This document shows positions 10,797-21,355 of a DNA stretch of 64,000 nucleotides, piece after piece. The DNA lies in contig NC_056545.1 in NCBI RefSeq assembly GCF_910596095.1, positions 1,534,001-1,598,000 of the forward strand, written 5' to 3'. Each line of letters begins with the position of its first letter. Within the stretch, counting starts at the first letter, position 1. The translations under genes and the position numbers were made by a program. The stretch is from Thunnus maccoyii. Lineage: Eukaryota; Chordata; Actinopteri; Scombriformes; Scombridae. The notes below the pieces were generated by a model, which was not told the origin of the DNA, searched no databases, and worked only from the letters and a program-made list of their open reading frames with translations.

Positions 10797-10901
10797 ACAT
10801 ACATGTTCCCTGTGCCGACAGTTAACAGGTTAGAGGCCCTGCTTGAGTCCATGTGGGAGGAACTGATCAGCAGGGTTTGCCTGACCTTAAATGCATTTTA
10901 A
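10797..10901 (-). promoter_or_regulatory. Predicted core promoter and first exon of OR2
   Basis: TATA-like TTAAAAT at 10895-10901 and donor-like GTATGTGG with its GT at 10802-10801, 105 bases overall. The matching acceptor candidate, TCTCATTTTCACAG, lies just upstream of the ATG (its CAG at 10583-10585). That would give an intron of about 220 bases and about 24 bases of leader in the coding exon. Confidence 0.5.
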
Positions 10902-11339
10902 GATCTCAATCCTCACACCCACTTCATGTCATACCATGACATGTAAGTATGGTAACTAGATCACTAATGTTAAACAGTGATGGATGATGTAATCCCTTTA
11001 CAATTCTTACTCAATACTCTAGTTCATGTCATTGAATATTCTGTTGCCTGGAGATTCAGTACAGAAGCTCGGTCCAACCTACACTAAGGTGGATAATCAG
11101 TCTGCTCCTGACAAAAAGTCCAGCATTCTAATAAAAATAGGCTATTTTGAAGTGGCTGGTCCAGCAGATAACTGTGTACATTCTAGAGTCTGTCCTGCTG
11201 TCCACATACCCTGCCGGCCTGACTGCAAGATACAAAGCTGTAACTCTAAGTAACAACGACTCTCTTCTAATGCAACTGCTGTTATGGTTGTTGGAAGTTA
11301 TTTAGGATACCAGTATACTTTTTCTTAGCCTGGCATCGC

Positions 11340-12020
11340 CAAACTAGACAAGGCAAGTTTATTTAGCAACAAGGCAAGGTGAGACAATGTGCAAAAGGAA
11401 CACACAATATAAGGACACTTAAATACAATCAAAAACAGTCATTAAAGACCTGCAGTTTTCTGGGAGTTTGTTCAGATATGTGGAGCATAGATGTCCTAGA
11501 CAACCTGAGAGGTCTGGATGGTTCACAACATAACAGCAGACCAAAAGTGTATTTTGGCCCTAAACCATTCAGTGCTTTATAAAACAACAGCAGTATTTTA
11601 AAATCAATTCTTTGACAGACAGGAAGTCAGTGTAAAGATCGGAGAACTGGAGTTATATGATCCACTGTCTTGGTCTTAGTGAGGACTCGAGCAGCAGCGT
11701 TCTGAATCAGCTGCAGCTGTCTGATCGATATTTTTAGGGAGACCTGTGAAGACGGTGTTACACTAATCAAGTCTACTGGAGATAAATTCATGGACAAGTT
11801 TTTCCAATTCCTGTTGAGACATAAGTCTTTTAATCCTTGATACATTCTTCAGCTGACTTTGTAATTGTCTTAATGTGGCTGTTGAAATTCAGGTCTGAGT
11901 CCATGATTACACCAAGATTTGTGGCTTAGTTTGTGGTTTTTAACATTATCGATTGAAGCTGAGTGCTGACTTTTAATTCCTCTTCTTTGGCTCCAAAAAC
12001 AGTTACTTTGGTTCTATCTC
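11340..12020 (-). mobile_element. CR1/L2-type LINE fragment, antisense (unit 2)
   Basis: On the minus strand 11627-11845 translates to IRQLQLIQNAAARVLTKTKT followed by VDHITPVLRSLH, a hallmark of the C-terminal region of CR1/L2-type reverse transcriptase. The rest is the neighbouring ORF2 and 3' sequence. It is heavily decayed, with stops before and after. Sister copies sit at the same place in units 4 (20680-21355), 5 (25490-26165) and 8 (42450-43125), so it inserted once before those duplications. Confidence 0.75.
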
Positions 12021-12289
12021 ACGCAGGCTCCACCCTCTACTGGACTCTATGGGTAATACTCTCGTCCAATCACACATATTTTGAGAAAATATTCTGGCTG
12101 GGCGTGTAGCTGGTCAAGGCAGTTACAGTCTGGGTCTGTTGGTTGTTGCTGTGGATTTGGGAATCCATTGTAATGGGCTTAATGTTCAAATACAGTAAAA
12201 TGGGTATTAGACTGAGATATATAAACAATCATCATAGACCTTGTCCCCATTGAAATTGCAAACAATAAAAAAGACAGAAAACTTTTAAT

Positions 12290-13415
12290 CAAAATGTGTT
12301 CTGACCATAAATAATTATAGAAACAATATATATTCCTGTTGCAATACCTAGCCAAAGTTATGATTCTAATGCACTATATTGAACACTTAACATTCCCTAC
12401 AGTAGACCATAGAGAATTAGCTTAACATAAACTTTTAATTAACTTTTTGCACAAAACGAGGACTGTGGATTTTGTCCCCCATCACTTATATTGGATCTTT
12501 TAATTACCAGCATAATGCCTGAATAAGCAGCTGAGTATCTGTTGTATCAGAGGATGTGGTAGATTTATTAGAGCACAGTCTGATATTGACTGGCCTAATG
12601 ATGGGTCAAACATTTAATATTAATACTGGGATTTCATAGGAATGCTCCCCAAGTTTCCAAAATAACAAAATGAGGATTGTTTCTTGTAAAATGCCTTCAT
12701 GAGTTTGTTGGTACAGTTTGTGATATTGTATGAATGTAATTATCTCAGGTTGAAGTAACAGATTAGGATAAAAGATTAGATTGAACACAGAACTTCAGCC
12801 ATGTAAATACTTGCATCTGACACTGTAAATGAGGTTTATATTCAGTTTGCAAGGCCTCTGTTCTCTAGAGCCAAGGGTTTTTTGCATTGTAGGGATTTTG
12901 AATATTTGATGAGCAGTAGAGCAAATATGTTTTTTTTAAGTTAAAAATATGTTTCTTTAAAAAATATTTTCCAATGGTTAATGAAGGAAATTATTATTGA
13001 AACTGATGACAAATAACTGGTTCATCATCTTTGAGTGCTGCTGTGTGCCAAGCATCAAAGATCTCCTCCAGATGTGTGTTAATGTATAGAAAAATCATTT
13101 GTTTTGATCATTTGTGTCTGATGTGTTTTTCCACAAAAAAGTGCAAATGCTTTGTTGAAAGTCCTTAAAATCAGAATCAGAAACAGGTTTATTGTCAATT
13201 TATTGATGTTACCTTGGTGTTGTTGTGCATAACAATCAAAGTTAGAAGGTAAGATAAAACTCAAATACCTATAGAATGTATGAGAAAAACACAACTACCA
13301 CAAAAGACAGGTGATATAAATATATACATAAAATTCATAATTAAAAATTTTAGATATAGTAAATATATACAGTATATATATAAACTGACATCTACTCTCT
13401 AGCATTACACAGTGG
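12290..13415. repeat. Conserved intergenic segment (unit 2), no gene
   Basis: The first part equals the conserved block of other units. Near 12650-12710 the text matches units 5 and 8 (CTTGTAAAATGCCTTCATGA). From about 12800 it is nearly identical to unit 1 (7740-8335). The change of partner marks an old exchange point. No coding sequence is seen. Confidence 0.6.
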
Positions 13416-13805
13416 ATGAGTTGTAACCTATTTAAATTAAATAAAGACAAAACAGAAGCTCTTATATTTGGCACAGATGCACAGAGAGAAGAACTTTCAA
13501 GCAGGCTTGGAAATCTGGCTCTACAGATTAAACTAGAAGTAAAAAACTTAGGTGTTATCCTTGACTGTGAATTGAATTTTAAAAGTCATGTCCACAACAT
13601 TACAAAGATAGCCTTTTATCATTAAACAAACATCGCTTTTAATTAACTCAACTTTTTATTTGCTCTTTACTGTTTTTACTACCTGTTTTATCTTTCTTAT
13701 CTCATGATTTTACCTCTTTTTATCACTGTAGTGTTTTTTATTGTTTATTGTATTTCTTTTTTTCCCTTTCTTTTAATATTTTACCTTAATAAATCATATT
13801 CATTT
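13416..13805 (+). mobile_element. Internally shortened CR1/L2-type LINE fragment (unit 3 side)
   Basis: 13416-13625 repeats the FKLNKDKTEALIFG piece seen at 8342. Right after ACAAACATCGC the sequence jumps to the T-rich LINE tail, so the middle part present at 8560-9030 is missing here. It lies directly before the 3' flank of OR3. Confidence 0.7.
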
Positions 13806-14223
13806 ATACTCAGAGCACAGAGAAACTTTCAGCAGATGAATGTGACCATACATCATTCTTCAAAGTGAAGATGAAACATCCAAGTGAGGGAATAAGAAGA
13901 ACATATTTTTGAGTTGAGGGGGACTTTAAGTTTTTGCCACAGTGTTGGGACTATGTTGATGTAGAGTGAAGTGTTTGACTACACTAAAATATCTACAAAT
14001 ATTAAAATCACTTCTGCATTTGCATTTGCCAACAATTAAAAAACAATAAACTCAAATACAGTATGTGCAGAGTATAGATAATTCAGGAAGGATATAAAGT
14101 ACTGTTGCAATACTACATTATTTTATTCTGTATTTAAATTTTAAAGACATTAAAGACATTCATATTTCTTTCAAATTAATGTGTATCTCTTTAAATACGA
14201 AAAAGTGCTTGAATTATTCAATG

Positions 14224-15186
14224 TCACCTAGGTTTAGACCCCAGCGATGGCAGTTTCAATCGACAGCATAGATGGTAAATGAGGATGGGTCTGATGGTCT
14301 GGTCTCTGATGCCATAGATTAGAGCACTCAGACATCTTGGGAGAAGGATAATACATACATAAATAATACTCTGGATGCGCACAATTGCTACTCTTTTGAG
14401 GTTTTTTGAAATGGCAATAATCAATGGGTCATGTACAGTTGAGGAAAGACTGAGGCCCAGCTGCACCAGGTGCAGCAGCAGTGTGTTACGAGCTTTATGG
14501 GCTGAAGCTTTGTCTGTGGAAGCTGACCTGGCTGCTATAATCACACCAATATAGGAACAAGTTACTGTCACACCAGCTGATACAAACAGAAAACAAGTGA
14601 AGGCTTTGTCATAATGATCAGACATTGGGCTGAGAAACATGGCTGTGTCAGAGCAATAGTCTTTCATCTGCAGGCTCTCCAGTTCTTCAAATGGAAAATC
14701 TAACAGCAAAAGAACTCGGATGAGAACATTTAGTGAACTGAACGCCCAAACTACAATGATGGCCACTGCTGTGTTTCTGATGGTGATGATGGTAGCATGC
14801 CTCAGTGGGTAGCACACAGCTACATATCTCTCCAGAGACATCACCACCAGTGTGAGAGGAGACACTTCATTTGTGAGATCAGCGAGCATGGCGAGAACAC
14901 CACATACAGGATAGGTCAGCCATATTCTACAAGCAGACAGTAGATACAGTAACTGGCTTAGTGCCATCTGCACAGTGTCTGCAAAAAGTAGATTATACAG
15001 AAGAATATAACGGGAGGTCTCCCTAAACACAGACTTACTCCTCAAGGTGAAAAGCATGATCCCATTAATGAAGAGAAACACACAGCATGGCAGTGTAATT
15101 GGAGCAGAAAACAACACAATTTCCAGTAGTCTCCGGTACTGCAGTCCAACAGTGATGTTGGTCTGAGATGGAGTTGCATATGACAT
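14224..15186 (-). CDS. Olfactory receptor, OR131-2-like (OR3)
   Basis: Intact 320-residue receptor with all family motifs. Distinct features: TM1 carries TLPCC instead of TVACC (shared with OR7 and, in part, OR9); TM4 begins NTAVAIIVVW (shared with OR9); ECL2 has SDTAMFLSPMSDHYDK; and after TM6 it reads AISKNLKRVAIVRIQSII (SKNLKRVAIV shared with OR6). The tail ends SLGSKPR. These shared patches with different partners make OR3 look like a mosaic rather than a simple copy of a neighbour. Promoter block and acceptor candidate are present. The intron is shortened by a deletion near 15357. Confidence 0.9.
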   Translation of the reverse strand: MSYATPSQTNITVGLQYRRLLEIVLFSAPITLPCCVFLFINGIMLFTLRSKSVFRETSRYILLYNLLFADTVQMALSQLLYLLSACRIWLTYPVCGVLAMLADLTNEVSPLTLVVMSLERYVAVCYPLRHATIITIRNTAVAIIVVWAFSSLNVLIRVLLLLDFPFEELESLQMKDYCSDTAMFLSPMSDHYDKAFTCFLFVSAGVTVTCSYIGVIIAARSASTDKASAHKARNTLLLHLVQLGLSLSSTVHDPLIIAISKNLKRVAIVRIQSIIYVCIILLPRCLSALIYGIRDQTIRPILIYHLCCRLKLPSLGSKPR

Positions 15187-15386
15187 ATTAGAGAGACATT
15201 TATGGGACCCCTGTGAAAATGAGATAATATATCTGAAGGGTTTTACCCTGTTATACAGTAAATTTGACTAACTGGAAAACACATTTAAGATCTCAAAAAA
15301 AAAAACATAAAAATTTCGATGCAATTATGACACAAAAGCACAATTAAACAGTTTTACATGTTCACATGTAAAACAGAAAATAACCC

Positions 15387-15491
15387 ACATACATGTTCCC
15401 TGTGCCGACAGTTAGCAGGTTAGAGGCCCTGCTTGAGTCCATGTGGGAGGAACTGATCTGCAGGGTTTGCCTGGCCTTAAATGCATTTTAA
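15387..15491 (-). promoter_or_regulatory. Predicted core promoter and first exon of OR3
   Basis: TTAAAAT at 15485-15491 and donor-like GTATGTGG with its GT at 15392-15391. Spacing equals that in unit 1. Confidence 0.5.
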
Positions 15492-16128
15492 GATCTCAAT
15501 CCTCACACCCACTTCATGTCATACCATGACATGTAAGTATGGTAACTAGATCACTAATGTTAAACAGTGATGGATGATGTAATCCCTTTACAACTCTTAC
15601 TCAATACTCTAGTTCATGTCATTGTATATTCTGTTGCCTGGAGATTCAGTAGAGAAGCTCGGTCCAACCTACACTAAGGTGGATAATCAGTCTGCTCCTG
15701 ACAGAAAGTCCAGCATTCTAATAAAAATAGGCTATTTTGAAGTGGCTGGTCCAGCAGATAACTGTGTACATTCTAGAGTCTGTCCTACTGTCCACATACC
15801 CTGCCGGCCTGACTGCAAGATACAAAGCTGTAACTCTAAGTAACAACGACTCTCTTCTAATGCAACTGCTGTTATGGTTGTTGGAAAATATTTAGGATAC
15901 CAGTATACTTTTTCTCAGCCTGGCATCGCCAAACTCGGCCAGGCAAGTTTATTTACATTGAACATTTCATTAACAAGGCAGCAGCCAAAACACCTGCAGC
16001 TGAAACACACTACTCCCATTCAAATGAATGGGAGGACAGGCATTTTCGCCTCACTGTCTGAGTTGGTCTGAATACAGTCTTAAAAGTTTCTTTCCCCTTT
16101 GTCTCAGTTTTCACATGACCCGTGACAG

Positions 16129-16158
16129 ACTGTCTCTCTCTCTCTCTCTCTCTGTCTC
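16129..16158 (+). repeat. CT-rich microsatellite
   Basis: A run of CT dinucleotides beside the recombinase fossil. The corresponding place in unit 1 (about 2488-2520) is CT-rich but interrupted. Confidence 0.75.
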
Positions 16159-16269
16159 GTTTCTCATTTCAGAAATTAAAACAATTGGCACCAGACGCTG
16201 ACCCTCTTCTGACCCTAGTCCCCCCGTTTTCAGCCACCATCTTCAGTTGACATTTAACATAAACATTAA

Positions 16270-16855
16270 GTTATCACCTCGAGATATGATCCTCTACAGC
16301 CTTGCTCTCTGAACATTCTCATCATATTTGACCGGATGGAACTGCTTCAAAGGTTTCCATGCCTCCCATGGCCTTCCATTCACCTCACTTAATGTCGTGA
16401 CCCTCTCCAGGTTTATCACATTCGCCCATTTTATCCTCAAGATTAAGTCTTCCACTATACAGGTCTACATCAGCGGAATCAACTTCTTCATAAGACTGTC
16501 CTCAGGAGCACCGTGTCCAGCCTTGTCCCACTCATACATCAGCATGTTGATCAAAGGTCTCCATAAGGCTGAACCACATCTCTTGCCAAAATGTTCGCCC
16601 CTCACTTCAGACCTCCTTTTCACTTGCATCAGAACTCTCTGTACAGGTTATCAATCCCCTTACATTGATAAAGTCCTGGAATCCATGTACCTACTGGCGT
16701 TCTTCGGCTTTCTGCACTGCCCTGAGTTCACTGTTTCTTCCCCCAACCATGATCCATCTAGACACGCTACAATATCCGACATCTCCATTTATTCATCTGA
16801 CACTCTTATCTACCACCTCAAACAAAGCAAATCAAAATGTAATGTGTTCTGACCA
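16270..16855 (+). mobile_element. Tyrosine-recombinase element fossil, unit 3 copy
   Basis: The frame at 16328-16852 matches the unit 1 fossil through SSTIQVYISGINFFIRLSSG and reaches further into the middle part (LLAFFGFLHCPEFTVSS), but lacks the C-terminal portion kept in unit 1. It is broken, with no terminal repeats visible. It occupies the same place relative to the receptor as in unit 1, so it is one insertion that was later duplicated. Confidence 0.55.
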
Positions 16856-17129
16856 TGAATAACTATGGAAAAAATATATATTCCCATTACAATACCTAGC
16901 CAAAGTTATAATTCTAATGCACTGTATTGAACACTTAACGCTCTCTACATTAGACCATAGGGATTTAGATTAAGATAAACTTTTGATTAACTTTTCGCAG
17001 AAAACAAGGACTGTGGATTTTGTCCCCCATCACTTATATTGGATCTTTTAATTACCAGTATAATGCCTGAATAAGCAGCTGAGCATCTGTTGTATCAGAG
17101 GGCTTGGTAGATTTATAAGAACACAGTCT

Positions 17130-18490
17130 GATGGGTCAAACATTTAATATTAATACTGGGATTTCATAGGAATGCTCCCCAAGTTTCCAAAATAACAAAA
17201 TGAGGATTGTTTCTTTTAAAACGCCTTTGTGAGTTTATTGGTACAGTTTGTGATATTGTATGAATGTAACTATCTCAGGTTGAAGTCACAGATTAGGATA
17301 AAAGATTAGATTGAACATGAAACTTCAGCCATGTAAATACTTGCATCTGACACTGTAAATGAGGTTTTATATTCAGTTTGAAAGGTCAAGTCACAAATGC
17401 ACAGTTGAATGCTGTTTTCAGTCAACATCATTAAAACAGTCACACTGATGTTGGCCTCTGTTCTCTAGAGCCAAGGTTTTTGCATTGAGGGGATTTTGAA
17501 TATGTGATGAGCAATAGAGCATACATGGTTATTTTATGCTAAAAATATTTTCTAGTTGTTAATGGAGGAAATAAGTATTGAAACAGATCAAAAATAACTG
17601 GTTCATCTTTGAGTGCTGCTGTGTGCCAAGCTCCAACAATGTGAACCAAAATCCAAATTCATCTCATTTGTTGAATGTTCCTTTGAAGTTTCAATTCAGC
17701 TCAGACATTGTTTTACAATGATTGACTTTTCACTTCACTCTCCCAATCATATAATAAGCATATGTATTATGATATGTTATAATTGTATGTATTAATCTGT
17801 CTATTGATGGAACAACTAATATCTGGGGTAAAAATGGAATTACCACCTTAAATGAACTTTATATAGACAATAAATCTACAATATTTAAACATTTCATTGA
17901 AAACCCCTCACTTGGATTTCTTTAAAGATCTCCTCCAGATGTGTATTAATTATAGAAAAATCATTTGCTTTGAGTTATATTTGTGTCTGATGTGTTTTCC
18001 TCAAAAAAGTGCAAATGCTTTGTTAAACGTCCTTAAAATCAGAATCAGAAACAGGTTTATTGCCAATTTATTGACGTTACCTTGGTGTTGTTGTTCATAA
18101 CAATCAAAGTTAAAAGGTAAGATAAAAATCAATACCCATACAATGTATGAGAAAAACACAACTACCATAAAAGACAGGTGATATAAATATATACATAAAA
18201 TTAACAATTAAAATATAGTAAATATATACAGTACATATGTATAAACTGACATCTACTCCTTCTCTCTATTGAATATGAATATGCAAATATTTTGAGGTTC
18301 AAAAGTTTTCCTTCTGGACACCAGATGTCTCCACCTTCACTGTAAAGTCCATTCTCAGTGTTTGTGCACTGCAGGCTTCAAGTTTCCACATCACACTTGT
18401 GTAAATTGCATATTGGACCATGACTGGCTCCAAACTAGTTGTGGTGTCATAAATCATGCTTGTAATAATACACTTTAAAAACTTATATTT
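17130..18490. repeat. Intergenic segment nearly identical to 21930-23290, no gene
   Basis: From about 17130 to the receptor flank this stretch is matched base for base over long runs by unit 4, at a constant offset of 4802 for 17397-18230. I saw only single-base differences, for example near 18239 and 18408. Short open frames here (17613-17795, 17897-18100, 18001-18207) repeat exactly in the twin and have no recognisable product. It holds the TCAGAATCAGAAACAGG repeat end at about 18038. Confidence 0.75.
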
Positions 18491-18924
18491 ATTCATACTC
18501 AGAGCACAGAGAAACTTTCAGCAGATGAATGTGAAAACAAACTGCACATACATCATTCTTCACATCAACATCCAAGTGAAGGAATAAGAAGAATACATTT
18601 TTGAGTTGAGGGGGACTTTAAGTTTTTGCCACAGTGTTGGGACTATGTTGATGTAGAGTGAAGTGTTTGAATACATTAAAATAACTACAAATATTAAAAT
18701 CACTTCTGCATATTGCATTTGCCAACAATAAAAAACAATGAACTCAAATACAGTATGTGCAGAGTATAGATAATTCAGGAAGGATATAAAGTACTGTTGC
18801 AATACTACATTATTTTATTCTGTATTTTAATTTTAAAGACATTAAAGACATTCATATTTCTTTCAAATTAATATATATATATATATATCTTAAAATAAGA
18901 AAAAATGCTTGACATTACTCAATG

Positions 18925-19887
18925 TCATGTAGGTTGAGACCCCAGCCTTGGCAGTTTCAATCGACAGCATAGATGGTACATGAGGATGGGTCTGATGATC
19001 TGGTCTCTGATGCCATAGATTAGAGCACTCAGACATCTTGGGAGCAGGATTATACATACATAAATAATACTATGGATGCGCAAATGTGTTACTCTGTCTA
19101 GGAATTTTGACATGGCAATGAGCAATGGGTCATGTACAGTTGAGGAAAGACTGAGGCCCAGCTGCACCAGGTGCAGCAGCAGTGTGTTACGAGCTTTATG
19201 GGCTGAAGCTTTGTCTGTGGAGGCTGACCTGGCTGCTATCACCACACCAATATAGGAACAAGTTACTGTCACACCAGCTAATACAAACAGAAAACAAGTG
19301 AAGGCTTTGTTATAATGATCAGACATTGGGCCAAGAAACATGGCTATGTCAGAGCAAAAGTCTTTCATCTGCAGGCTCTCCAGTTCTTCAAATGGAAAAT
19401 CTAACAGCAAAAGAACTCGAATGAGAACATTTAGTGAACTGAATGCCCAAACTACAACAATAGCTACATCTGTGTTTCTGATGGTGATGATGGTAGCGTG
19501 CCTCAGTGGGTAGCACACAGCTACATATCTCTCCAAAGACATCAACACCAGTGTGAGAGGAGACACTTCATTTGTGAGATCAGCGAGCATGGCGAGAACA
19601 CCACATACAGGATAGGTCAGCCATATTCTACAAGCAGACAGTAGATACAGTAACTGGCTTAGTGCCATCTGCACAGTGTCTGCAAAAAGTAGATTATACA
19701 GAAGAATATAACGGGAGGTCTCCCTAAACACAGACTTACTCCTCAAGGTGAAAAGCATGATCCCATTAATGAAGAGAAACACACAGCATGCCACTGTAAT
19801 TGGAGCAGAAGACAACACCATTTCCAGTACTCTCCGGTACTGCAGTCCAACAGTGATGTTGGTCTGAGATGGAGTTGCATATGACAT
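18925..19887 (-). CDS. Olfactory receptor, OR131-2-like (OR4)
   Basis: Intact 320-residue receptor, closest to OR5 (about eight residue differences by eye). Shared only with OR5 are NTDVAIVVVW at the start of TM4, RVTHLRIHSIIYVC in the TM6-TM7 loop, and RDQIIRPIL after TM7. VLMSLERY just before the E-R-Y box is shared with OR5 and OR9. Cys178 lies in KDFC rather than KDYC. Unlike OR5, the N-terminus is MSYATP, with only the N10 sequon. Promoter block and splice acceptor candidate are present. The 3' flank has an AT microsatellite (about 18871-18888). Confidence 0.9.
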   Translation of the reverse strand: MSYATPSQTNITVGLQYRRVLEMVLSSAPITVACCVFLFINGIMLFTLRSKSVFRETSRYILLYNLLFADTVQMALSQLLYLLSACRIWLTYPVCGVLAMLADLTNEVSPLTLVLMSLERYVAVCYPLRHATIITIRNTDVAIVVVWAFSSLNVLIRVLLLLDFPFEELESLQMKDFCSDIAMFLGPMSDHYNKAFTCFLFVLAGVTVTCSYIGVVIAARSASTDKASAHKARNTLLLHLVQLGLSLSSTVHDPLLIAMSKFLDRVTHLRIHSIIYVCIILLPRCLSALIYGIRDQIIRPILMYHLCCRLKLPRLGSQPT

Positions 19888-20130
19888 ATTAGAGAGACAT
19901 TTATCGGTCCCCTGTGAAAATGAGATAATATATCTGAAGGGTTTTACCCTGTTATATGGTAAATTTGACTAACTGGAAAACACATTTAAGATCTAAAAAA
20001 AAAAACCCATCAAAATTTCAATGCAATTGTGACACAAAAGCACAATTAAACAGTTTTATCCTCAGAAAGGTAAAAACCCATCATCTTTGCAGATGTCTGT
20101 TGAGTTCACATGTAAAATAGAAAATAACCC

Positions 20131-20233
20131 ACATACATTCCCTGTGCCGACAGTTAACAGGTTAGAGGCCGTGCTTGAGTCCATGTGGGGGTAACTGATC
20201 TGCAGGGTTTGCCTGACCTTAAATGCATTTTAA
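20131..20233 (-). promoter_or_regulatory. Predicted core promoter and first exon of OR4
   Basis: TTAAAAT at 20227-20233 and donor-like GTATGTGG with its GT at 20136-20135. Two bases are missing just before the donor compared with units 1-3, a variant shared with units 5 and 9. The donor itself is intact. Confidence 0.5.
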
Positions 20234-20679
20234 GATCTCAATCCTCACACCCACTTCATGTGATACCATGACATGTAAGTACGGTAACTAGATCAGTAAT
20301 GTTAAACAGTGATGGATGATGTAATCCCTTTACAATTCTTACTCAGTACTCTAGTTCATGTCATTGAATATTCTGTTGCCTGGAGATTCAGTACAGAAGC
20401 TCGGTCCAACCTACACTAAGGTGGATAATCAGTCTGCTCCTGACAAAAAGTCCAGCATTCTAATAAAAATATGCTATTTTGAAGTGGCTGGTCCGGCAGA
20501 TAACTGTGTACATTCTAGAGTCTGTCCTGCTGTCCACATACCCTGCCGGCCTGACTGCAAGATACAAAGCTGTAACTCTAAGTAACAACGACTCTCTTCT
20601 AATGCAACTGCTGTTATGGTTGTTGGAAGTTATTTAGGATACCAGTATACTTTTTCTTAGCCTGGCATCACCAAACTAG

Positions 20680-21355
20680 ACGAGGCAAGTTTATTTAGCA
20701 ACAAGGCAAAGTGAGATAATGTGCAAAAGGAACACACAATATAAGGACACTTAAATACAATCAAAAACAGTCATTAAAGACCTGCAGTTTTCTGGGAGTT
20801 TGTTCAGATATGTGGAGCATAGATGCCCTAGACGACCTGAGAGGTCTGGATGGTTCACAACCTAACAGCAGACCAAAAGTGTATTTTGGCCCTAAACCAT
20901 TCAGTGCTTTATAAAACAACAGCAGTATTTTAAAATCAATTCTTTGACAGACAGGAAGTCAGTGTAAAGATCGGAGAACTGGAGTTGTATGATCCACTGT
21001 CTTGGTCTTAGTGAGGACTCGAGCAGCAGCGTTCTGAATCAGCTGCAGCTGTCTGATCGATATTTTTAGGGAGACCTGTGAAGACGGTGTTACACTAGTC
21101 AAGTCTACTGGAGATAAATTCATGGACAAGTTTTTCCAATTCCTGTTGAGACATAAGTCTTTTAATCCTTGATACATTCTTCAGCTGACTTTGTAATTGT
21201 CTTAATGTGGCTGTTGAAATTCAGGTCTGAGTCCATGATTACACCAAGATTTGTGGCTTAGTTTGTGGTTTTTAACATTATCGATTGAAGCTGAGTGCTG
21301 ACTTTTAATTCCTCTTCTTTGGCTCCAAAAACAGTTACTTTGGTTCTATCTCACG
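20680..21355 (-). mobile_element. CR1/L2-type LINE fragment, antisense (unit 4)
   Basis: Same fragment and same position as in unit 2. 20959-21177 on the minus strand reads IRQLQLIQNAAARVLTKTKT then VDHTTPVLRSLH. Decayed. Confidence 0.75.

Noticed and set aside
17613-18207. Three short frames repeated exactly at 22415-23009
   Set aside because: Exact repetition reflects very recent duplication of the whole intergenic block; no start context or protein family is visible.
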